Below the pieces are notes generated by a model that saw nothing but the letters and a program-made list of their open reading frames with translations, did not search any database and was not told where the DNA came from. The position numbers and the translations under genes are program-made. From a bacterium HR33 (GTDB taxonomy: Bacteria > Gemmatimonadota > Gemmatimonadetes > Gemmatimonadales > GWC2-71-9): DNA of 64,000 nucleotides. Shown one piece after another: positions 45,273 through 52,521 of the stretch. Location: NCBI GenBank assembly GCA_002923375.1, contig BEIJ01000002.1:248001-312000 (forward strand), given 5' to 3'. How positions within the stretch are numbered: position 1 is the first letter of the stretch; every line of letters starts with the position of its first letter.

Positions 45273-45676
45273 TCAGAGCACGAGATTTGGCGGTATTTCT
45301 CGCCGTTCTGGGAGTTGCCGGCTGTGCTGCAGCCTCACAGGGAGGCCAGAGCGGAGGTAGGCGATCCAACGTGATCACAGCCGAGGAGATCGCCTCCATT
45401 TCCGCTTCCAACGCCTATGAGGTGGTGCAGCGACTGAGATCCCAGTGGCTCATTACGCGAGGAGCTGCGGGTACCCGAGAGCCGACGTTGGAGGGCGGTC
45501 TGAGCGGCGGGATCGTGGTATACCTAGACGGGGTGCGTAGGGGCGGGGTGGATGCGCTGCGGGAGATCCCGGTGGAGCAGATTCGGGAGCTCCGCTACAT
45601 CGACGCCAAGGATGCAACGACCAGATACGGTACGGGTCACACCTCGGGCGTCATAGAGGTTTACAGCAAGCGGTAG
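45269..45676 (+). CDS. Lipoprotein consisting of a TonB-plug C-terminal segment (paralog B)
   Basis: 135 residues from GTG at 45269, overlapping the previous stop as GTGA. Lipobox LGVAGCAA. The core aligns without gaps with paralog A: 34 of the 53 residues from VVYLDG to SKR are identical by eye. The same N-terminal motif (EEI followed by VVQRLRSQWL) is kept. The pair arose by tandem duplication. Function unknown; both would sit in a membrane as small plug-like lipoproteins. Confidence 0.72.
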   Translation: MIRARDLAVFLAVLGVAGCAAASQGGQSGGRRSNVITAEEIASISASNAYEVVQRLRSQWLITRGAAGTREPTLEGGLSGGIVVYLDGVRRGGVDALREIPVEQIRELRYIDAKDATTRYGTGHTSGVIEVYSKR

Positions 45677-45678
45677 CT

Positions 45679-46221
45679 TTGAAGCTTTACACCGTAGGGC
45701 ACTCCACCCGCACGGCGGCGGAGTTCCTGGAGCTTTTGCAAAGAAGCGGTGTGGAGCTGCTGGTTGACGTGAGGAGATATGCTGCGTCCCGGCGGCATCC
45801 TCATTTTTCGGCCCCGGAACTGGGCTGTAGCCTCGGCGCGGCGGGGATAGAATACATCCACGAGCCGGCTCTGGGAGGAAGGAGAAAGGCTCGCAAGGAC
45901 TCCCCCAATACCGCGTGGCGCACCTCGGGGTTCAGAGGATATGCGGACTATGCCGGGACCGAACTTTTCCGCACCGCTCTCGAACGCCTCATCGAGGCGG
46001 CTCGGAATCGTACCGCGGCGATCATGTGCGCGGAGGCGGTTCCCTGGCGCTGCCACCGCCAGCTCATTGCAGATCAGCTTTGCGTGCGGGGAATTACGGT
46101 GCTACACATAATCGGACCGGGCAAGGTCGAGCCCCACCGCCTGAATCCCATGGCTCGGGTCCTTCCCGGTCCGCAGTTGGTCTATCCCGCCCCTCAGCTC
46201 TCCATGCCGGATCTAGCCTGA
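45679..46221 (+). CDS. DUF488 family protein
   Basis: 180 residues. The only start near the family N-terminus is TTG at 45679, three bases after the upstream stop; it begins [17 protein letters not shown]. Other DUF488 signatures are [23 protein letters not shown] and [17 protein letters not shown] with two conserved Cys. The domain's activity is unknown. It is cytoplasmic and follows the plug-lipoprotein pair, probably by read-through. The 3' end overlaps the convergent ferredoxin gene by nine bases. Confidence 0.85.
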   Translation: MKLYTVGHSTRTAAEFLELLQRSGVELLVDVRRYAASRRHPHFSAPELGCSLGAAGIEYIHEPALGGRRKARKDSPNTAWRTSGFRGYADYAGTELFRTALERLIEAARNRTAAIMCAEAVPWRCHRQLIADQLCVRGITVLHIIGPGKVEPHRLNPMARVLPGPQLVYPAPQLSMPDLA

Positions 46222-46485
46222 GCGGCCTTTGGCGACCTGCCTTTCGACGCCTGCTTCGAAGAACTGCCGGTTTTTCTCTATGTAGCTACGCCACTTCTCG
46301 GGGACGTCTTCCTCCGCGAAGATCGCCGTTACGGGGCACTCCGGTTCGCAGGCACCGCAATCGATGCACTCGTCCGGGTGAATGTAGAGCTGGTCCTCGC
46401 CTTCGTAGATGCAGTCCACCGGGCACACATCCACACAGCCGCGGTCTTTTACCCCGATGCACGGTTCAGCGATTATGTAGGCCAT
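46213..46485 (-). CDS. fdxA: Seven-iron ferredoxin
   Basis: 90 residues. The N-terminal cluster is Cys9, Cys17, Cys21, Cys25 ([18 protein letters not shown]) and the second Cys40, Cys43, Cys46, Cys50 ([12 protein letters not shown]). The spacing fits a 3Fe-4S plus 4Fe-4S ferredoxin of the FdxA type, with the usual C-terminal tail. It carries electrons in the cytoplasm. A promoter-like TTGACA / CAACAT pair lies upstream, and a GGGAGAAG ribosome site precedes the ATG. Confidence 0.93.
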   Translation of the reverse strand: MAYIIAEPCIGVKDRGCVDVCPVDCIYEGEDQLYIHPDECIDCGACEPECPVTAIFAEEDVPEKWRSYIEKNRQFFEAGVERQVAKGRSG

Positions 46486-46526
46486 TCTTCTTCTCCCGTA
46501 CTCTCGCTATAGCGGTACACCGGGGA

Positions 46527-46555
46527 ATGTTGACGGGTTCCGGCGGCGGTGTCAA
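46527..46555 (-). promoter_or_regulatory. Candidate promoter of fdxA
   Basis: On the minus strand TTGACA lies at 46555-46550 and CAACAT at 46532-46527, with 17 bases between them. Transcription would begin near 46520, leaving a leader of about 35 bases before the fdxA start. The -10 has three of six consensus bases. Confidence 0.35.
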
Positions 46556-46603
46556 GCGGGCGGTTGCTTCGACCGTTCGATCTAGCCATCTTCCAACCGG
46601 CTG

Positions 46604-47542
46604 ATGAAGATCGTTTCACTGCTCGCCAGCGCGACGGAGATCGTTGCAGTGCTCGGCCTGGAAGACCGGCTGGTCGGCATCTCCCACGAGTGCGACTATC
46701 CGCCGCATGTCTTGGACCGGCCCCGCGTCAGCCGGCCGCGGTTCGACCCTGCGGGGCTCGATTCGGCTGCCATCGACGCGGCCGTCAAAGGCGCGATGGC
46801 AAGCTACGGCAGCGTTTATGCCTTGGATACCGAGTTACTGCGCCGGCTCCAGCCCGATCTGATTCTAACCCAGGCGGTGTGCGACGTATGCGCCGTTCCC
46901 ACCAGCCTGGCCGAAGAGGCGGCTAGAGCGCTGGGACGTCCAATCACCGTGCTCTCCCTCGACGCCCACGGGATTTCCGGGATAATGGATAGCATCCGGC
47001 AGGTGGCGGCAGCTACCGGTGTCGAGAGTCGAGGGGAAGAGGTGGTAGCGCGTCTCGGCGAACGAATGGAGCAAGTCCGCCGGGCGGTGAAGGGAGCTGT
47101 GCGGCCGCGAGTGCTCGCTCTGGAGTGGATGGACCCGCCGTACGTCCCCGGTCACTGGGTACCCGAAATGATCGAGTTGGCCGGGGGCAAGTGTCTCGCG
47201 GGCGAACCCGGTCGGCGTTCTCGAGAGGTGTCCTGGGACCGGTTGGCCGACATGGACCCGGACGTGGTAGTGGTGATGCCCTGCGGGTACGGTCTGGAGG
47301 ATGCGCGCGGCGCGGCTAATCGCTATGCCGACCGGCTTACGGGCATCGCTCCGCGCGCTGTGGCGGCAGGACAATGTTTCGTGGTAGACGGCTCCAGCTA
47401 CTTCAACCGCTCGGGACCTCGAGTCGCCGAGGGGGTAGAGATCCTGGGTGCTCTGTTCCACCCGGATCGCGTCCGAGGCGTGACCCTGGATGGACGAGCC
47501 GAGCGCTGGAGCCCGAGCTTAACGCTTGCAGAAGGGAGTTGA
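46604..47542 (+). CDS. Cytoplasmic BtuF-like cobalamin/helical-backbone substrate-binding protein
   Basis: 312 residues, no signal peptide. The fold is that of ABC-transporter substrate-binding proteins of the BtuF type: MKIVSLLASATEIVAVLG at the N-terminus, GISHECDYP, TQAVCDVCAV and a long helical backbone, then WVPEMIELAGGKCLA. BtuF normally acts in the periplasm; without an export signal this is probably a cytoplasmic cobinamide/B12-binding relative. No btuCD genes lie nearby. The bacilliredoxin gene begins six bases downstream. Confidence 0.82.
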   Translation: MKIVSLLASATEIVAVLGLEDRLVGISHECDYPPHVLDRPRVSRPRFDPAGLDSAAIDAAVKGAMASYGSVYALDTELLRRLQPDLILTQAVCDVCAVPTSLAEEAARALGRPITVLSLDAHGISGIMDSIRQVAAATGVESRGEEVVARLGERMEQVRRAVKGAVRPRVLALEWMDPPYVPGHWVPEMIELAGGKCLAGEPGRRSREVSWDRLADMDPDVVVVMPCGYGLEDARGAANRYADRLTGIAPRAVAAGQCFVVDGSSYFNRSGPRVAEGVEILGALFHPDRVRGVTLDGRAERWSPSLTLAEGS

Positions 47543-47548
47543 AGGTCT

Positions 47549-47974
47549 ATGCGTTATGATCCCAGACTGGTTCAGCCCATGCGGGAGGAGTTGACCCGTA
47601 TCGGTTTTGAAGAACTCAAGACACCCGAAGACGTGGACGCCGCCGTACGGCGTCCGGGAACCACGCTGGTGGTGGTCAACTCGGTCTGCGGTTGCGCGGC
47701 GGGACGGGCCCGCCCCGGCGTGGCTCTGGCTCTTCAGGGCGGGGTGCGCCCCGACCATCTGGTTACGGTTTTTGCCGGAATGGAGATCGAGGCGACGGCG
47801 AGGGCCCGCAGCTACTTCACCCCATATCCTCCGTCCTCACCGCAGATCGCGCTGCTCAAGGACGGTAAGCTGGTGTTCATGCTGGAACGTAAAGACATAG
47901 AAGGGCGAATGCCGGAAGATATCGCCCGCGATCTAAAAGCCGCTTTTGAGCAGCACTGCCAGCGGGCGGCTTAA
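47549..47974 (+). CDS. Bacilliredoxin (BrxA/BrxB family)
   Basis: 141 residues. The active site is [14 protein letters not shown] with Cys47-Gly-Cys49, the CGC motif of bacilliredoxins, which remove bacillithiol or related low-molecular thiols from proteins. The fold is thioredoxin-like (strand VTVFAGMEIEAT, then IALLKDGKLVFM). Cytoplasmic. It is six bases downstream of the cobalamin-binding-protein gene, suggesting co-transcription. It implies bacillithiol or a similar thiol in this organism. Confidence 0.9.
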   Translation: MRYDPRLVQPMREELTRIGFEELKTPEDVDAAVRRPGTTLVVVNSVCGCAAGRARPGVALALQGGVRPDHLVTVFAGMEIEATARARSYFTPYPPSSPQIALLKDGKLVFMLERKDIEGRMPEDIARDLKAAFEQHCQRAA

Positions 47975-48009
47975 AGGTTAGCGACCCTCAACGGCCGGAG
48001 GCTAGGAAC

Positions 48010-49308
48010 ATGGCGAGACTGCTTGCGATCGCGGTTAGCTGCGCGGCGATAAACTGGTTCCTCGGAGCTTCCGAGGGCGCCGCCCAAACCCGGCTGCCTC
48101 CTTGCGACCCGGACAACGCGGGCTTGACGCTACCTCCAGGTTTCTGTGCCCTGGTTGTCGCCGACAACGTGGGCAGGGCCCGTCATCTGACCGTGGCGCC
48201 CAACGGCGACGTGTTCGTGGCCGTGCGGGAGGTGCGACAGGGAGGTCAGGTCACCAGCCCCGGCGGCGTGCTGGTGCTGAGGGATACCGACGGCGACGGC
48301 AAGGCCGACGTGCAAAGGAGATTTGCCGGCGGCGCTGGGGACGACGTGGAGTTTTACCGCGGTTATCTGTACTACTCTACCAATGACGCAGTCATGCGCT
48401 TTCCCTGGCGGGAAGGGGCACTGGAGCCCGCCGGTCCCGCGGACACCATTGTCAAAGGGCTTCCCGCCCGAGCTCATCCGGCCAAATCTCTAGCCTTTGG
48501 ACCGAACAACGAGTTGTACGTGAACATCGGATCGCCTTCCAACTCCTGCCAGCAGGTAGACCGAACCGCCGGCTCTCCCGGCAAGGATCCGTGCGACGAG
48601 TTGGAAACCAGGGCCGGCATTTGGCGCTTCGACGCCAACCGCAGCCACCAGACTCAAGCAGACGGGCGGCGCTTCGCCACGGGGCTAAGAAACAGTGTCG
48701 CTTTGGCCATCCGCCCGCAGGACGGCGAGCTCTACGCCGTAGTTCACGGCCGGGATCAGCTCTTCCAGAATTGGAACTCGATAGGCTACGACGAAGAGGA
48801 CGGTGCCGAGAAGCCGGCGGAAGAGTTCGTTCGGGTCCGAGAAGGCGACGACTTCGGCTGGCCGTACTGTTACTACGACCCGGAACTGAAATTGAAGGTA
48901 CTGGCTCCGGAATACGGAGGAGACGGGAGAACCGTCGGCCGCTGCCGCGACAAAAAAGATCCGCTCATCGGTTTCCCCGCCCACTGGGCACCCAACGGCC
49001 TGGTTTTCTACCAGGGGCGGCAGTTCCCCGAACGTTACCGGGGCGGAGCGTTCATCGCCTTCCACGGTTCGTGGAACCGCGCTCCGCTTCCTCAGGGCGG
49101 CTACAACGTCGTCTTCGCCCCGTTTGCTGGAAACGAGCCGACCGGAGAGTGGGAAGTGTTCGCCGACGGATTCGCCGGCGAGAACAAGGATCCTCGCCAG
49201 GCGGCGCACCGCCCCTGCGGAATCGCCGAAGGACCGGATGGGTCATTGTACGTCTCGGACGACCAAGGGGGGAGGATCTACCGGATCATTTATCGGGGCA
49301 GCCGGTAG
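48010..49308 (+). CDS. PQQ-dependent sugar dehydrogenase-like protein
   Basis: 432 residues with a signal peptide (ending EGAAQ) and GGAGG upstream. Beta-propeller features include LPPGFCALVVADNVGRARHL, LRDTDGDGKADV, SLAFGPNNELYVNIGSPS, FATGLRNSVALAIRP and HGSWNRAP. Family members (sorbosone or glucose dehydrogenase, YliI-type) oxidise sugars with PQQ in the periplasm. Several Cys suggest disulfides. The 3' end overlaps the convergent membrane protein gene by 23 bases. No PQQ synthesis genes lie in the window. Confidence 0.88.
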   Translation: MARLLAIAVSCAAINWFLGASEGAAQTRLPPCDPDNAGLTLPPGFCALVVADNVGRARHLTVAPNGDVFVAVREVRQGGQVTSPGGVLVLRDTDGDGKADVQRRFAGGAGDDVEFYRGYLYYSTNDAVMRFPWREGALEPAGPADTIVKGLPARAHPAKSLAFGPNNELYVNIGSPSNSCQQVDRTAGSPGKDPCDELETRAGIWRFDANRSHQTQADGRRFATGLRNSVALAIRPQDGELYAVVHGRDQLFQNWNSIGYDEEDGAEKPAEEFVRVREGDDFGWPYCYYDPELKLKVLAPEYGGDGRTVGRCRDKKDPLIGFPAHWAPNGLVFYQGRQFPERYRGGAFIAFHGSWNRAPLPQGGYNVVFAPFAGNEPTGEWEVFADGFAGENKDPRQAAHRPCGIAEGPDGSLYVSDDQGGRIYRIIYRGSR

Positions 49309-51730
49309 AGCGGCTTCGATTCCCTTCCGTGTGCCCTGGAGCCTCGGCGGGCGAGCTGCCCGCGGCGTAGACTACAGCGGCGAACACGTACCCCGCGGCC
49401 GCCGCGGCCAGCAGCGCTCGCGAACCTAGCTCTACGGCAACCAGGGCCGCCAGGGATGCGCCTACTACCGAGGCGAATCCGTTCAGCGCCCAAGCCCAGG
49501 CGAGTTCTCCCTCGGATCGGACTAGTCGTCTGAGTCCGAGAGGGAAGGGCATACCCATGACTAAAGCCACCGGTAGCAGCATGGCGAACCCGACCCCGGC
49601 CCTGATCGCCAGCGGTGCGCCGTGGAAAAGATGAACCAGGCCGAGCAGAGTCAGGGCGTAGAGCCCCAGTAGCGCTCCCCCGGCCGCCGGCGGTAGGCTT
49701 CCGGCTCGCACCTCTAGCCGATCGGAGAGGAGGCTCCCCAAGCCGGAAAAGATCAAGAGAGCGCTGAACACCACGGCTACCGCGTAAACCGGATGTCCCA
49801 GCATCAGCTGGAGCTGTTGGATCAGGGCGATTTCGGCGGCCAAGTACGAAATGCCGATAAGGCCGAAATAGACAGCCGGACGTGAGAGGGCGGGAACTGA
49901 TCGCGCTCGCAGCCGGTGCCGCGCGGCTACGGGAATCACGACAAATACCGCGGCGATCACGACGCTTTGAACCAGGGTTGCCGCCAGGGCCAGGTATCCC
50001 CACTCGGCAAACGGGATCCAGGATCCCGTCTCCGTACCCAGCAGCGACCTCAAGGCTCGAAGATTCAGGAACTGGTGCGGGTACGGTCTTGCGTCTCCCA
50101 CGGGCTCTACTCGGAACGGGTAGGTGCGGGCGAACTGCCGGGCCGCTTCCTCGGAGCGCACCGCAGCGGCTGCCGCCCGGGTGAGCACCGGCTCGTCGAG
50201 TCGGTGAACCGGATTCAGCGAGGTAGTGTCCACGCCGGGGTACCAGTCCAGATCCAGCCCCCGGGAATCGGCGAAGCGCGACAGCGCCTCCAGATCTTGC
50301 GCGCTGAAGCCGTTCGGTTTGACTAGGACCGTGGCGGTCGCCCAGCTTCGGGCAACCACCAGCGAGCGCTCCGGGTTTCGGACTCCGGCATCTCGCAGAG
50401 CTTGTGCCGCCGTCAGTACCACCCGGACGTTTTCCCTGGGCGGGATCCTGATCCAGCGCGTGATGGCCAGCACCCCGCCGGGTTTGAGATGTGCCAGGTA
50501 GCTGCGGTAGGCGTCCCTGGTATGGAGGAAGTCTTCATTGAGGGAGTGTACTCCCGCAGCCGCAGTTCCCGGCGCGCCCGAGGGACCCAGGGTCACGAGA
50601 TCGAACTGCTCCGGGGAACGGGCTAGGTAGGCTCTGGCGTCGGCGATCACGGTGCGCACGCGGGGATGCGAGAAAGGATCCCTGCCGCTCGCTACCATGC
50701 CGGCAAGCTTCGGTAGCCCGGGGTTGAGTTCCAGAGCCAACACGCTTTCGCTCCCGTGAGCTAGGGCCACTTCCACGTCGGTTCCCGATCCGGCGCCCAC
50801 AACCAGTACGTCGCGGGGCTCGAGAGCGAAGGGCAGGGCGGCCGGGAGCCAGCGCAGCATGTCGTACTCCTCGGCGCTCGACCACAGCGAGACCGCTCCC
50901 GCGATCTCGCCGTCCGAGAACAGTCCTACCTGTTGGGGAAAGCTCCCCGTGTATTGGAGCGAGAGTCCCGGAGCGTACCGAAGCGCTGGTGCGCGGGCGG
51001 CCACGACCCAGCCTACGGGACTGGTGTATTCGGCTACGGTGCGCGCTTGGGGTAGCGCTTGCGCCTGCGGGAGGGCTTTGTACTGGCTCACTCTGGGAAC
51101 GGGAGCCAGTGCGATCGGTGCTAGCGCCGTGACCGCTACCGCAATCAGACCGGCAGCGGGCCATGGCCAGTGGCGCCCGGCGCTCGCGAGCAGTGTTCCG
51201 AGGGCAGCTGCCAGAGGCGGCCAGAGGATGGCTCGGGCGGGTGAGGTAAGCCAGAGGAGACCTACGGTGGCTCCGGCGCCGAGGCCGGCCCCCGCGAAGC
51301 TCGCTCCGTAAACCAGTCCGGGGTTAGCGGAGGAGAGCTTGAGCCCGAGGAGCACTGCCAAGCCCGAAAAAAAGAACGGCAGCGACAGAAGCAGGTAGGT
51401 GGCGGCCAAGTACCCCGCCTGCCGGCGATCCCAGAGCAGCTGGGTTAGGTCCAATGGAATGGTCCGGGCGGCCAGAGGGACCAGAAACAGGGACAGGGTG
51501 GCCAGCAAGCAGGCCCCGGCAAACCGCCGGCGGGTGGTGTCACCGGTCTCTGGGCCCGCCAGTGCCGCGATGGTGCCGCTGGCGCCGTATCCGAGCATGG
51601 CGATGCTGATCGCCATATAGGCGATGTGGTGGAAGTGTTCTATGGCGAAGAGGCGTACCAGGAGGACTTCGTACGCCACGCTCGCGGCCGACAGCAGTGC
51701 TACTGTTGCTGCGATGGTGGGGCGGCGCAC
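49286..51730 (-). CDS. Membrane-embedded spermidine-synthase-like protein
   Basis: 814 residues from GTG at 51730. An N-terminal bundle of about six membrane helices (to about 215) is followed by a soluble methyltransferase/aminopropyltransferase-like domain with VLVVGAGSGTDVEVALAHG and DLVTLGPSGAPG (nucleotide-binding loop and acidic end). A C-terminal bundle of about seven helices follows, with YLAAEIALIQQLQLML. This fused architecture is found in spermidine-synthase-like membrane proteins of many environmental bacteria; whether it makes polyamines is unknown. It starts four bases after the pcm stop. Confidence 0.85.
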   Translation of the reverse strand: MRRPTIAATVALLSAASVAYEVLLVRLFAIEHFHHIAYMAISIAMLGYGASGTIAALAGPETGDTTRRRFAGACLLATLSLFLVPLAARTIPLDLTQLLWDRRQAGYLAATYLLLSLPFFFSGLAVLLGLKLSSANPGLVYGASFAGAGLGAGATVGLLWLTSPARAILWPPLAAALGTLLASAGRHWPWPAAGLIAVAVTALAPIALAPVPRVSQYKALPQAQALPQARTVAEYTSPVGWVVAARAPALRYAPGLSLQYTGSFPQQVGLFSDGEIAGAVSLWSSAEEYDMLRWLPAALPFALEPRDVLVVGAGSGTDVEVALAHGSESVLALELNPGLPKLAGMVASGRDPFSHPRVRTVIADARAYLARSPEQFDLVTLGPSGAPGTAAAGVHSLNEDFLHTRDAYRSYLAHLKPGGVLAITRWIRIPPRENVRVVLTAAQALRDAGVRNPERSLVVARSWATATVLVKPNGFSAQDLEALSRFADSRGLDLDWYPGVDTTSLNPVHRLDEPVLTRAAAAAVRSEEAARQFARTYPFRVEPVGDARPYPHQFLNLRALRSLLGTETGSWIPFAEWGYLALAATLVQSVVIAAVFVVIPVAARHRLRARSVPALSRPAVYFGLIGISYLAAEIALIQQLQLMLGHPVYAVAVVFSALLIFSGLGSLLSDRLEVRAGSLPPAAGGALLGLYALTLLGLVHLFHGAPLAIRAGVGFAMLLPVALVMGMPFPLGLRRLVRSEGELAWAWALNGFASVVGASLAALVAVELGSRALLAAAAAGYVFAAVVYAAGSSPAEAPGHTEGNRSRSTGCPDK

Positions 51731-51734
51731 AGAC

Positions 51735-52460
51735 TCAGCGCAGCCCGCTCAGCAGGGGAACGAAGCGGACCGGGAGCAGGTTCCTCGTGCGGGTTTTGCC
51801 GTCCGGATCTTTTTCTACCAGTATCAGGTTCTGTACTCCGTAAACGCTGCCCACGGGAATCACCATCCGGCCGCCCGGCTTGAGTTGATCGATGAGATCG
51901 GGAGGTATGTAGCCGGCTGCGGCGGTGACCACTATGGCGTCGAAGGGGGCTTCTTCCGGCCATCCGAAGTGTCCGTCTCCGTGGCGCACCCTGACCGATT
52001 GGTATCCCAAGCGGCGCAGTCGCTCTTGTGCCGCGGTGGCCAGTGCGCGGAAGATTTCTATGGTGTAGACCTCGCAGCCGGTTTCCGCCAGGATAGCAGC
52101 TTGGTACCCCGATCCGGTTCCGACCTCCAGTACTTTCATTCCCGGGCGCGGCCGTATCATCTCGGTCATGTAGGCCACGATGTAGGGTTGGGAGATGGTC
52201 TGGCCGTAGCCTATGGGCAGGGGGTGGTCGCCGTAGGCCCGGTCGCGGTATCGTTCCGGAACGAATTCGTGCCGGGGGACGGTGCGCATAGCTCGCAGGG
52301 TTGCGGTGTCGCTTATACCCTGAGCGGCGATTTGCTTTTCCACCATCTCCAGCCGTTCGCGGGCGCGGGGATCGCCTTGCCGGGGCGCTGGTCGCAGATT
52401 ACCCGGTACCGCTTCGGCGAGGAGCAGAATGCCGAGGGCGCAGCCGAGGGTGCGATTCAT
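51735..52460 (-). CDS. pcm: Exported protein-L-isoaspartate O-methyltransferase
   Basis: 241 residues from ATG at 52460; the frame is open much further upstream but that part is antisense to the peptidase gene. An N-terminal hydrophobic segment (about 5-18) resembles a signal peptide. The PCM core is complete: GYGQTISQPYIVAYMTE, the SAM loop VLEVGTGSGYQAAIL, VRHGDGHFGWPEEAPFDAI and RMVIPVG. It methylates isoaspartyl residues for repair. Periplasmic PCM-like proteins exist but SAM supply there is unclear. It is followed four bases later by another SAM-type fold gene. Confidence 0.88.
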   Translation of the reverse strand: MNRTLGCALGILLLAEAVPGNLRPAPRQGDPRARERLEMVEKQIAAQGISDTATLRAMRTVPRHEFVPERYRDRAYGDHPLPIGYGQTISQPYIVAYMTEMIRPRPGMKVLEVGTGSGYQAAILAETGCEVYTIEIFRALATAAQERLRRLGYQSVRVRHGDGHFGWPEEAPFDAIVVTAAAGYIPPDLIDQLKPGGRMVIPVGSVYGVQNLILVEKDPDGKTRTRNLLPVRFVPLLSGLR

Positions 52461-52521
52461 ATCGGTTCGGTGAAATGCTAGTATTTGCAACATCCATCCA
52501 CTTATACCCGGAGTCAAGGGA

